Source of the DNA: Prevotella sp. UBA5387
Lineage (GTDB): Bacteria; Bacteroidota; Bacteroidia; Bacteroidales; Bacteroidaceae
Assembly: GCA_002407775.1 (NCBI GenBank)
Contig: DHOP01000097.1
Span: 1-16,753 of the forward strand
DNA length: 16,753 bases
Direction: 5' to 3'
Below, one piece after another: positions 8,094 to 15,287 of this stretch. How positions within the stretch are numbered: position 1 is the stretch's first letter; the number at the start of each line of letters is the position of its first letter. The notes under the pieces were generated by a model that was not told the DNA's origin, did not search any database, and saw only the letters and a program-made list of their open reading frames with translations. The position numbers and the translations under genes are program-made.

Positions 8094-8876
8094 ATGACAA
8101 GAGTTCAAAACTATATTCGCATCGATCGTTGGACGAGGATAGTTCTCCTCGTTCTTGCATGGGTTTTGCTGCCTCTCTCCTCCTCTGCGCTCACCAAGGA
8201 CAACGGGGACGCAGCCTATAAGAAAGGAAATTTCCAGCAAGCCATCACCGATTATAAGGGTCTACTGCGCAATAGTGTGTCGCCAGAGATATACTATAAT
8301 CTCGGCAACGCATACTTTAGATCTGACAGTTTGGCCCAAGCCATCCTCGCTTACGAGCGCGCTCATCGCTTGTCACCAGGCGATAAGGACATCAACTTTA
8401 ACTTGCAGTTCGCTCGTAGCAAAACAATCGATAAGATAGTTCCCCAGAGTGAGGTGGTGTTTGCAACGTGGTATCGTAGCCTAATCAACCTCACCAGTGC
8501 GGATACCTGGGCTACGATTAGCATCATAGCTATCACCTTGGCTCTCATACTGATGTTGGTCTATCTATTTGGGCCACAGATGACATTGCGAAAGGTGGGC
8601 TTTTTTGGAGCCGCGACGTTCCTTCTTGTCTTTGCTCTGACCACCCTCTTTGCATGGTCGCAGCACGAAGCCATCACCAATGATACCGGCGCAATTGTCA
8701 TTTCGCCATCAATCTCGGTAAAAAAGACACCCGTACAGAATGCCGCGGATGCTTTCGTACTGCACGAAGGCACTCGAGTTGAAGTTTCTGACAGTTCAAT
8801 GGCAGGTTGGTGTGGTGTACAACTATCCGATGGTAGAGAGGGATGGATACCGTCTCAGAATTTGGAAAAGATCTGA
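8094..8876 (+). CDS. batE: BatE, TPR and SH3-like membrane protein
   Basis: This 260-residue protein has an N-terminal signal or anchor helix (about 15-32) and two TPR repeats at about 34-99 (GDAAYKKGNFQQAITDY, then YYNLGNAYFRSDSLAQAI). Two transmembrane helices lie at about 140-160 and 168-188. A C-terminal bacterial SH3-like domain covers about 199-258, with the typical end GWCGVQLSDGREGWIPSQNLEKI shortened here to GREGWIPSQNLEKI. The ATG at 8094 is chosen; an in-frame TTG at 8088 overlaps the batD stop and adds only two residues. The order TPR, two TM, SH3 is that of BatE. SH3-like domains of this kind often touch peptidoglycan or proteins. The last bat gene; the PAP2 gene follows after 15 bases with no terminator. 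Confidence 0.9.
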   Translation: MTRVQNYIRIDRWTRIVLLVLAWVLLPLSSSALTKDNGDAAYKKGNFQQAITDYKGLLRNSVSPEIYYNLGNAYFRSDSLAQAILAYERAHRLSPGDKDINFNLQFARSKTIDKIVPQSEVVFATWYRSLINLTSADTWATISIIAITLALILMLVYLFGPQMTLRKVGFFGAATFLLVFALTTLFAWSQHEAITNDTGAIVISPSISVKKTPVQNAADAFVLHEGTRVEVSDSSMAGWCGVQLSDGREGWIPSQNLEKI

Positions 8877-8891
8877 TTATACCTCTATGCA

Positions 8892-9587
8892 ATGCCAGAC
8901 AGCCTGACAGCACTCGATCAACAACTGCTACTGTGGTTCAATGGGAGCGACTCTTTGTTCCTCGACCACTTCGTCATGCTACTCACTAATGGCCTGACAT
9001 GGGTGCCATTGTACCTTGCCCTGTTCTATCTCGTCGTGAAAAACAACGAGAAGATGTCACAGATCTTCCTCATTATCAGTTGCGCACTGTGCTGTTATCT
9101 GTTGTCCGGAGGAATTAATGATGCTATCATCAAGCCCTTTGTTGCCCGATGGCGTCCAACCGAAGACCCTATTTTTAAATATGCCGTCAGCGTCGTAGCA
9201 GGTTATCGAGGAGGTTCTGACTATGGCTTCTTTTCTTCTCACTCTGCCAACACCATGGCTATCGCCGTGTTTTTCAGTCTGCTTGTTCGAAACCGTCTGC
9301 TGAATACCACCCTTGTTCTTTGGGCTATCCTCAATGGTTGGACACGTCTTTATCTTGGCGTTCATTATCCATCCGACGTGCTAAGTGGATGGCTATGGGG
9401 TGCAATGGTGGGTACACTCGCCTATTTCGCATTCTATAAATTCTATTATAAGATTAGTCCTAAGATTAATTATATTTCTTCTCAATACACCAAAACAGGT
9501 TACTCCACCATCGACATCGACGTTGTGATGCTGGTGTTAATGACTATTCTAACTGTAGCCGTGATGGCTTCACTGTCTGTGTTCTGA
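8892..9587 (+). CDS. PAP2-family membrane phosphatase
   Basis: This 231-residue multi-spanning membrane protein has the three acid-phosphatase signature blocks of the PAP2 family: K81-x6-R88-P89 (KPFVARWRP), S116-H117 (FFSSHSANTMA) and R152...H158...D162 (TRLYLGVHYPSD). All catalytic residues are present. Five to six membrane helices are visible, one at the C-terminus (about 212-229). PAP2 enzymes remove phosphate from lipid phosphates such as undecaprenyl pyrophosphate, phosphatidate or lipid A phosphate. The substrate cannot be told from sequence. Spacing of 15 bases to batE and 28 bases to queA suggests co-transcription with the Bat operon. Confidence 0.9.
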   Translation: MPDSLTALDQQLLLWFNGSDSLFLDHFVMLLTNGLTWVPLYLALFYLVVKNNEKMSQIFLIISCALCCYLLSGGINDAIIKPFVARWRPTEDPIFKYAVSVVAGYRGGSDYGFFSSHSANTMAIAVFFSLLVRNRLLNTTLVLWAILNGWTRLYLGVHYPSDVLSGWLWGAMVGTLAYFAFYKFYYKISPKINYISSQYTKTGYSTIDIDVVMLVLMTILTVAVMASLSVF

Positions 9588-9615
9588 CACACGGGGACAC
9601 AATATTCAAATAATA

Positions 9616-10881
9616 ATGGATACAAAACATATTCGCATTTCTGATTACAATTATGAACTTCCCGATGAGCGCATCGCCAAGTTTCCACTAGCCCAGCGCG
9701 ATCATAGCAAACTTCTGATTTACAACAATGGCAAGGTGTCGGACGACATCTTCTATAACTTACCACAACACCTTCCCTCTGGTGCATTGATGGTATACAA
9801 CAATACACGCGTGATCTATGCACGCATGCACTTTCGTAAGGAGACGGGTGCGCTCATTGAGGTCTTTCTCATGGAACCCACTCTGCCTGCCGATTACGAA
9901 CAGATGTTCCAAACGACCCAGAAATGCAGTTGGCTCTGCATGGTGGGCAACTTGAAAAAATGGAAGGAGGGCTCCCTGAAGCGCGACTTCGAGATCAAGG
10001 GCCATCACCTCACGCTAACTGCCACTATGGATCGCTCCAAGACAAAAGAACAAAGTGGCGGCACAAACTACTGGGTCGATTTCGAGTGGGACAACTGTCA
10101 GGTGAGCTTCGCCGAGATATTGGAGGCCGTGGGAGAGCTACCCATTCCACCATACCTCAACCGTAAGTCTGAGGAGAGTGACAAGACAACTTATCAGACA
10201 GTGTACTCCAAGATTAAAGGGAGTGTCGCTGCCCCCACCGCTGGGCTGCATTTCACCGATGATGTGTTGGCAGCCATCGACGAGCGCGGCATACAACGTG
10301 ATGAGGTGACCCTCCATGTCGGTGCTGGAACGTTCAAACCGGTGAAGTCTGAAAAGATCGAGGACCATGCCATGCACTCTGAATACATCGTGGTGCATCG
10401 TCACACCATTGAGCAATTACTGGCTCACGACTGTTCAGCCATCGCCGTCGGCACTACCAGCGTGCGCACTTTGCAGAGCCTATACTATATGGGCGCCAAA
10501 CTAGTCGTCAATCCTGATGCCTCCGAAAACGACTTACATGTGAACCAATGGGAGCCTTACGACTTACCTCACGACGAAGAAGGTCTGCTTATCATAGACA
10601 GACAGACAGTCACTGTGGCACAGTCGCTACAGCAAATCCTTGACTATCTCGACCGCGACAATATCGAGGCACTCCACTCAAGCACGCAGATTATCATTGC
10701 TCCAGGCTACAACTACAAGATCGTGAAGATGCTCATCACCAATTTTCACCAACCTCAGAGTACCTTGCTGTTGCTAGTCAGCGCATTTCTAAAGGGCGAC
10801 TGGCATAAGGTCTACGACTATGCACTAGCCCATGACTTCCGCTTTTTGAGCTACGGAGATTCAAGTTTGCTCATCCCTTAA
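9616..10881 (+). CDS. queA: tRNA preQ1(34) S-adenosylmethionine ribosyltransferase-isomerase
   Basis: QueA transfers the ribosyl part of S-adenosylmethionine to the 7-aminomethyl-7-deazaguanine at tRNA position 34, giving epoxyqueuosine. Family blocks are clear: YELPDERIAKFPLAQRDHSK near the N-terminus, GELPIPPYLNR (173-183), SVAAPTAGLHFT (203-214), VTLHVGAGTFKPV (231-243), HAMHSE (251-256) and LITNFHQPQSTLLLLVSAF (about 373-391; no run given beyond this). The length of 421 residues exceeds the roughly 350 of the E. coli enzyme. The extra residues lie partly around 90-165, and I recall longer forms being common in Bacteroidetes. The enzyme is cytosolic. No preQ1 riboswitch is visible; the gap to the PAP2 gene is only 28 bases. 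A hairpin follows the stop. Confidence 0.95.
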   Translation: MDTKHIRISDYNYELPDERIAKFPLAQRDHSKLLIYNNGKVSDDIFYNLPQHLPSGALMVYNNTRVIYARMHFRKETGALIEVFLMEPTLPADYEQMFQTTQKCSWLCMVGNLKKWKEGSLKRDFEIKGHHLTLTATMDRSKTKEQSGGTNYWVDFEWDNCQVSFAEILEAVGELPIPPYLNRKSEESDKTTYQTVYSKIKGSVAAPTAGLHFTDDVLAAIDERGIQRDEVTLHVGAGTFKPVKSEKIEDHAMHSEYIVVHRHTIEQLLAHDCSAIAVGTTSVRTLQSLYYMGAKLVVNPDASENDLHVNQWEPYDLPHDEEGLLIIDRQTVTVAQSLQQILDYLDRDNIEALHSSTQIIIAPGYNYKIVKMLITNFHQPQSTLLLLVSAFLKGDWHKVYDYALAHDFRFLSYGDSSLLIP

Positions 10882-10900
10882 GTAGCAGCGGGATGCCCAC

Positions 10901-10916
10901 AGGCCATCAATGGCCT
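10901..10916 (+). terminator. Hairpin after queA, possible terminator
   Basis: AGGCCA (10901-10906) and TGGCCT (10911-10916) form a perfect 6-bp stem with loop TCAA, 20 bases after the queA stop. The following bases (CATGATTCAATTT) are A/T-rich without a clean T-run, so termination would be weak. It abuts the hexamer array that starts at 10920. Confidence 0.35.
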
Positions 10917-10919
10917 CAT

Positions 10920-11001
10920 GATTCAATTTGATTCAGAGAGTGATTCAAATTAGTTTACTGAGTGATTCAAATTGATTCATGATGTAATTCAAATTGATTC
11001 A
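10920..11001. repeat. Helically phased GATTCA array, four 22-bp units
   Basis: Four units start at 10920, 10942, 10964 and 10986, exactly 22 bp apart. The consensus first 16 bases are GATTCAAATTGATTCA. Each unit holds two GATTCA hexamers 10 bp apart, with 12 bp to the next unit. Perfect hexamers are at 10920, 10930, 10942, 10964, 10974 and 10996; 10952 (AGTTTA) and 10986 (AATTCA) are degenerate. A central dyad TCAA-N-TTGA is kept in units 1, 3 and 4 although the middle base changes. The array lies 39 bases after the queA stop and ends 66 bases before the Smr gene start. No repeat-binding gene is adjacent. Confidence 0.85.
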
Positions 11002-11067
11002 CGTTTAGAGTAACTAGCTAAAATGAAACCCCTATAAAGTTCCCAACAGATTAAAGCACTTCATAAT

Positions 11068-12282
11068 ATGAGAATAGGAGATAAAGTAAGGTTCCTTAAT
11101 GATGTCGGCGGAGGAAAGGTCGCTGGCTTCAATGGTAACAATATAGTACTCGTGGAAGACGAAGACGGCTTCCAAATACCCGTGAGCATTCACGATGTAG
11201 TCTTAGAACAGGGCGAGGACTATAGCATAACAAAAGTTATTGACCAGAAGAAAGACAAGTCGGGCAACCCTCTCCAGAACCAGCCGCAGAGTCGATCGCT
11301 GAGTGCCATGCTGCACGAAGGGCAAGAAGAGACTGTGGACATGACAGTGGAAGACATGGTGGACATAGCCAAACCCGTAACCTTCCGTCAGAAGCCACAG
11401 GAGCGCAAGGGTGGTAACCTACTCTCCGCATATCTCGCTTTTGTACCGTCAGATAGTGGCACGCCCGACCAGCCTCGTTTCGAGATGTTCCTCATCAATG
11501 ATTGCAATTACTTCATACGGTTTGTCTGCGCCACCGCCGATGACGGTTTGTGGACCGTGAAATGGGACAACGAGGTAGAGCCAAACGCGAAGACTAGCCT
11601 TGGTGAGGTGGGCATCGATGACTTGAATGCCATGACAAAGGTGAATGTACAGTTGTTGGCTTACAAGCGCGAACAACCTTTCATGCTTAAGCCCACTGTC
11701 GATACGACCGTGCGAATAGAGCCTGTGCGTTTCTTCAAGGCCAATTCCTTCCGTGTAAACCCATTCTTTGACGAGCCAGCTCTGCTCTTTACGATTATCG
11801 AGGCCGACAAACTGCCCCGCCCGGGAAACATTGATGCCAAGCAGTTGCAGCAAGCCATGCAGAAGGATGAGTCACAGGTGAAGCCTCAAGGACAGCAAGC
11901 CACCTCAGCTCAACGTGAGCAACTGGTGCGTCGCTACGCCGATGACCAGAGCAAAGGCAACAAGAAGAGTTCGCCATATATTCGCCATCGCGAGCTCGAC
12001 GATACCATGGTGATAGACCTCCACGCTGAGCAGATACTCGATTTTACGCGCGGGATGAAACCCGGCGAGATACTCAACTATCAGCTCAAAGTCTTCATTG
12101 ACACACTGGCACAGTATGCCGACAAGCCCGGACAGAAGCTGGTTTTCATCCATGGCAAAGGTGAGGGCGTGCTACGCAAAGCTATTATCAATGAGTTGCG
12201 ATACAAATATAAAAACTATACTTTCCAAGACGCTTCCTTCCAAGAATATGGTTATGGTGCGACAATGGTAACAATAAAGTGA
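11068..12282 (+). CDS. DUF2027 and Smr domain protein
   Basis: This 404-residue soluble protein joins an N-terminal DUF2027 region to a C-terminal Smr domain. The first 50 residues (RIGDKVRFLNDVGGGKVAGF, then VSIHDVV) form a small beta domain. A large beta-rich middle covers about 115-250, and a Gln-rich, likely flexible linker about 255-305. The Smr domain (about 313-404) shows VIDLHAEQI with D317-L318-H319, and FIHGKGEGVLR with HGKGEG at 362-367, both diagnostic. Smr domains are DNA or RNA nicking or binding modules found at the end of MutS2 and alone. The MutS core is absent here, so this is not MutS2. The biological role of this Bacteroidetes family is unknown. No Bacteroidetes -7 box was found in the 186-base upstream gap, which holds the GATTCA array. 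Confidence 0.9.
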   Translation: MRIGDKVRFLNDVGGGKVAGFNGNNIVLVEDEDGFQIPVSIHDVVLEQGEDYSITKVIDQKKDKSGNPLQNQPQSRSLSAMLHEGQEETVDMTVEDMVDIAKPVTFRQKPQERKGGNLLSAYLAFVPSDSGTPDQPRFEMFLINDCNYFIRFVCATADDGLWTVKWDNEVEPNAKTSLGEVGIDDLNAMTKVNVQLLAYKREQPFMLKPTVDTTVRIEPVRFFKANSFRVNPFFDEPALLFTIIEADKLPRPGNIDAKQLQQAMQKDESQVKPQGQQATSAQREQLVRRYADDQSKGNKKSSPYIRHRELDDTMVIDLHAEQILDFTRGMKPGEILNYQLKVFIDTLAQYADKPGQKLVFIHGKGEGVLRKAIINELRYKYKNYTFQDASFQEYGYGATMVTIK

Positions 12283-12342
12283 AATATCACATCAACGAAT
12301 ATGCCCAACGGCTCAGTTTTACCATATTAAACTATTAAGACT

Positions 12343-14295
12343 ATGAACTACGGATTTATAAAGGTGGCTAGTGCTGTACCAACCGTGCAGGTGGCTGACT
12401 GTCGATTTAACGTAAAACAGATAGAGTCGCTCATCGCGCAGGCTGAAGGTCAGGGCGTAAGCATCATCGTTTTCCCTGAGTTAAGTGTGACGGGATACAC
12501 CTGTCAGGACCTTTTCAGACAGCAGTTGCTTTTAGACGCCGCAGAAAATGGTGTGATGCGTCTGCTGGATTTCACTCGTCAGCTTGACATCATCTGTATT
12601 ATTGGCGCCCCCATAGCAGTGGGTGATATACTCATGAACTGTGCTATCGTGATGCAGCACGGCAAGATTGTAGGCATCGTTCCAAAGACTTACTTGCCCA
12701 ACTACGATGAGTTCTACGAGAAAAGGTGGTTCACTTCAGCACAAGATCTGCATCCAACGGCTATCCGTTACGCCGGATACTGCGGTGTGGTATCACCCGA
12801 GCCACAGCTGTTTCGCACAGGTGATGGGGCTGTCTTTGGTGTGGAGATATGTGAGGACGTATGGGCTCCCGCACCTCCAAGCAACAACCTTGCACTGGCA
12901 GGTGCCGACATCATCTTCAATCTCTCTGCAAGCGACGAGATGATTGGAAAACATGACTACCTGAAAAGTCTTCTCGCACAGCAAAGTGCACGCACGATCA
13001 GCGGCTATGTGTATAGCAGTGCAGGCTTCGGAGAAAGCACCCAGGACCTCGTTTATGGCGGCAAGGCTATGATTTACGAGAATGGACGTCAACTCGCCGA
13101 GGGCAATCGCTTCTCCATGGAGAGTCAGATGCTGACGGCTCAGATTGACATCGAGAGCCTAAGAAATGACCGTCGCAACAATACTACCTTTACGAATGCC
13201 CAGCACGTGGTAACTATTGACCGCGCACACATAGTCGAATTGGAACAAGGTCAATCACGTGACTTCACTCTCGAACGGCATGTAAATGCCCATCCTTTTA
13301 TCCCTTCCGCCGGTGATATGGCGCGTAACTGCGAGGAAATCTTCGGCATACAGGTCATGGGACTGGCTAAACGCATCGTCCACACTCATTCCAAGACCGT
13401 AGTTATCGGTGTAAGCGGAGGACTCGACTCTACCCTTGCACTTCTTGTGTGCGTCAAGACCATGGACAAATTGAAGCGCAAACGTCGCGACATCGTTGGC
13501 GTGACAATGCCTGGTTTCGGAACCACCGACCGTACATACGACAATGCCATAGCACTGATGCAGCGACTTGGGGTGACGATTAAGGAGATTAGCATCGTGA
13601 AGAGCGTAAACCAGCACTTTGAAGATATTGGCCACGACCCATCCATGCACGACGTTACCTACGAGAATTCTCAGGCAAGGGAGCGCACACAGATACTTAT
13701 GGACCTTGCCAATGAACTTAACGGTATGGTTATTGGTACTGGCGACCTCTCCGAATTAGCTTTAGGATGGGCCACTTACAATGGAGACCACATGTCAATG
13801 TACGGCGTGAACGCATCTGTCCCCAAGACATTGATTACCTATCTTGTACGCTATGTCGCCTCGACTGTCGACGAAGCAACAACGGCTATGTTGCTCGACA
13901 TCGTCGACACACCAATATCGCCTGAGCTGATTCCCGCGGACGACATGGGCAATATCACGCAAAAGACTGAGGATCTGGTTGGTCCGTATGAACTACATGA
14001 CTTCTTCCTTTATTATTTCTTGCGCCATGGGTTCAGTCCTGCAAAGATTTTCATGTTGGCACAGCAAGCCTTCCAAAATCAATCTATTGTGGCTACTCAT
14101 TATGACGATGACACCATTATACATTGGTTGGGTACCTTCTGCCGTCGCTTCTTCGCACAGCAGTTCAAGCGTTCTTGCCTACCCGACGGGCCGAAGGTCG
14201 GTTCTGTTAGCCTCAGCCCTCGTGGCGATTGGCGCATGCCGTCCGATGCAGTTGCCACAATGTGGTTAGAGGAAGTGGAACAACTAAAGAAATAA
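12343..14295 (+). CDS. nadE: Glutamine-dependent NAD+ synthetase
   Basis: This 650-residue two-domain enzyme makes NAD+ from deamido-NAD+, ATP and glutamine in the cytosol. The N-terminal nitrilase-like glutaminase domain (about 1-290) has the full Glu-Lys-Cys triad: E46 in VFPELSVTGYT, K115 in GIVPKTYLPNYDEFYEKRWF, and C170 in FGVEICEDVWAP. The C-terminal NAD synthase domain (about 330-650) has the PP-loop GVSGGLDST with SGGLDS at 358-363. Further blocks are GTGDLSELALGWATYNGDH near 466-484 and the P-loop-distal KVGSVSLSPRGDWR near the end. Length is normal for the long glutamine-using type. It is 60 bases after the Smr gene and may be co-transcribed with it; the pairing has no obvious functional meaning. 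Confidence 0.96.
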   Translation: MNYGFIKVASAVPTVQVADCRFNVKQIESLIAQAEGQGVSIIVFPELSVTGYTCQDLFRQQLLLDAAENGVMRLLDFTRQLDIICIIGAPIAVGDILMNCAIVMQHGKIVGIVPKTYLPNYDEFYEKRWFTSAQDLHPTAIRYAGYCGVVSPEPQLFRTGDGAVFGVEICEDVWAPAPPSNNLALAGADIIFNLSASDEMIGKHDYLKSLLAQQSARTISGYVYSSAGFGESTQDLVYGGKAMIYENGRQLAEGNRFSMESQMLTAQIDIESLRNDRRNNTTFTNAQHVVTIDRAHIVELEQGQSRDFTLERHVNAHPFIPSAGDMARNCEEIFGIQVMGLAKRIVHTHSKTVVIGVSGGLDSTLALLVCVKTMDKLKRKRRDIVGVTMPGFGTTDRTYDNAIALMQRLGVTIKEISIVKSVNQHFEDIGHDPSMHDVTYENSQARERTQILMDLANELNGMVIGTGDLSELALGWATYNGDHMSMYGVNASVPKTLITYLVRYVASTVDEATTAMLLDIVDTPISPELIPADDMGNITQKTEDLVGPYELHDFFLYYFLRHGFSPAKIFMLAQQAFQNQSIVATHYDDDTIIHWLGTFCRRFFAQQFKRSCLPDGPKVGSVSLSPRGDWRMPSDAVATMWLEEVEQLKK

Positions 14296-14314
14296 TAAAG
14301 CAAAACATGACTAG

Positions 14315-14327
14315 CCCCCAAGGGGGG
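14315..14327. repeat. Short C5/G-run palindrome
   Basis: CCCCC at 14315-14319, AA, then a run of G from 14322 form a small hairpin, 19 bases after the nadE stop. No T-run follows on the plus strand. It is the first element of the palindrome cluster and resembles the G/C-rich repeat at 1356-1386 in style. Confidence 0.4.
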
Positions 14328-14340
14328 GGACATCAGCCAA

Positions 14341-14360
14341 CCCAGTGCGTGAGCACTGGG
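14341..14360. repeat. REP-like hairpin with GTGA loop
   Basis: CCCAGTGC (14341-14348) pairs perfectly with GCACTGGG (14353-14360) around GTGA, which in RNA is a GNRA-type tetraloop. An 8-bp perfect stem with a tight loop is typical of REP elements. Its presence at other genomic sites cannot be tested here. Confidence 0.6.
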
Positions 14361-14384
14361 AACCAATACGGTCATACAACTAAA

Positions 14385-14434
14385 AAGCCCTGAAAGGGCG
14401 ACATCATTTTAACAATGTCGCCCTTTCAGGGCTT
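14385..14434 (-). terminator. Perfect 20-bp inverted repeat, probable terminator of the lemA operon
   Basis: The arm 14385-14404 is exactly reverse-complementary to 14415-14434, with a 10-base loop. Read on the minus strand, the stem is followed by TTTTTAG, a good U-tract, so it should end the lemA operon transcript 225 bases after the lemA stop. On the plus strand the tail (CTTAATTATT) is weaker but may still stop nadE transcription. Each arm also contains its own small palindrome, GCCCTGAAAGGGC at 14387-14399 and its complement at 14420-14432. This gives a BIME-like pair of inverted REP units. Confidence 0.7.
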
Positions 14435-14457
14435 AATTATTACTACTTTGATTTCCC

Positions 14458-14473
14458 CGGTGCTTCCGCACCG
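14458..14473. repeat. REP-like hairpin, TTCC loop
   Basis: CGGTGC (14458-14463) and GCACCG (14468-14473) form a 6-bp perfect stem around TTCC. It is the last G/C-rich palindrome of the cluster. Hairpins of the type GGTGCTTnnGCACC recur in Bacteroidetes intergenic DNA as I recall it; that is a family recollection, not a search result. Confidence 0.5.
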
Positions 14474-14658
14474 CACTTATGGATACCGCCTCTTTGGAGC
14501 TAAAAGCATTTTCTCACTTGAGATTTAAATGTTCTTAGCTAAAAACAGCTCAAACATCAATGTGAGTAATAGGTTCCATATTTAGGTAAGGTTTGCTCCC
14601 TCGAATGATATATTGCGAGAGAACCATCCCCCCCATATTAGGCTATTATCAGCTAGAA

Positions 14659-15252
14659 TTAATTGAAGTTCAACTCAGGAGCCTTCTCTGCACCTGTAGC
14701 TGCTTCAAACTTGGCCATACGCTCAAACCCAAACACACCAGCAAAGATCACATTCGGGAATGTGCGAACATCCTGATTGTAGTCCTGAACGGCCAGATTG
14801 TACTTTTGACGCGCCTCATTGATGCGATTTTCCGTGCCTTCCAACTGAATCTGGAGACTCTTGAAGTTCTCGCTAGCCTTAAGTTCGGGATAGCTTTCGG
14901 CAACCACCATCAGTCGGCTCAAGGCTTGAGTTAGATCGCCCTGTGCGGCTTGGAACTGCTGCAACTTCTCCGGAGTAAGATTATCTGCATCGAGCTTGAT
15001 CTGTGACACAGCTGCACGAGCCTTTGTAACAGCCTCGAACGTCTCGCGTTCATGCTTGGCATAAGCCTGAACTGTCTTAGCTAAGTTGGGGATAAGGTCA
15101 GCACGACGCTGATAAGTAGCTTGCACATCGGCCAAAGCCGTGGTAGCCGACTCCTGCTTGGAGACCATGCTATTGTATGCCCCGCAACCTCCAAAACCAA
15201 GGAGTACCACAAGAGCTACAACAATCCAAAGAACTTGATTTCCTTTTTTCAT
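14659..15252 (-). CDS. lemA: LemA family membrane protein
   Basis: This 197-residue LemA-family protein has one N-terminal membrane helix (about 7-22) followed by GGCGAYNSMV, the usual LemA start of the outside domain, and a long helical body. Family blocks are TYQRRADLIPNLAKTVQAYA at about 46-65, RAAVSQ, a SRLMVVAESYPELKASENF segment at about 112-130, and RINEARQKYNLAVQDYN at about 142-158. It ends with PNVIFAGVFGF. The Cys of FGGC could be a lipidation site, but the -3 residue is Phe, so this is doubtful. LemA proteins are anchored helical bundles of unknown biochemical role, often next to TPM-domain proteins, as here. It is the last gene of the minus-strand operon, 35 bases after the TPM gene. 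Confidence 0.93.
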   Translation of the reverse strand: MKKGNQVLWIVVALVVLLGFGGCGAYNSMVSKQESATTALADVQATYQRRADLIPNLAKTVQAYAKHERETFEAVTKARAAVSQIKLDADNLTPEKLQQFQAAQGDLTQALSRLMVVAESYPELKASENFKSLQIQLEGTENRINEARQKYNLAVQDYNQDVRTFPNVIFAGVFGFERMAKFEAATGAEKAPELNFN

Positions 15253-15287
15253 ATCAATCTATAGTTTAAATTATTATTATCAATTAC

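Larger units (their letters stand above)
14296..14658. other. Convergent intergenic region with palindromic repeats
   Basis: This is the 363-base gap between the converging nadE and lemA genes. The first half (14315-14473) is a dense cluster of G/C-rich hairpins listed separately. The second half (14474-14658) is A/T-rich. It has a loose inverted repeat (CTCAC near 14514 against GTGAG near 14563) and a direct repeat AGCTAAAA(A/G)C, but no gene or promoter was recognised. Confidence 0.7.

Noticed and set aside
9588..9615. preQ1 riboswitch upstream of queA
   Set aside because: The gap is only 28 bases and shows no pseudoknot-forming C-rich stem and A-rich tail.
10920..11001. CRISPR array
   Set aside because: The units are 22 bp in total with no unique spacers of 30 bases or so, and no cas gene is present.
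10920..11001. Plasmid iteron origin
   Set aside because: The 22-bp spacing fits iterons, but there is no replication initiator gene and the surroundings are chromosomal housekeeping genes.
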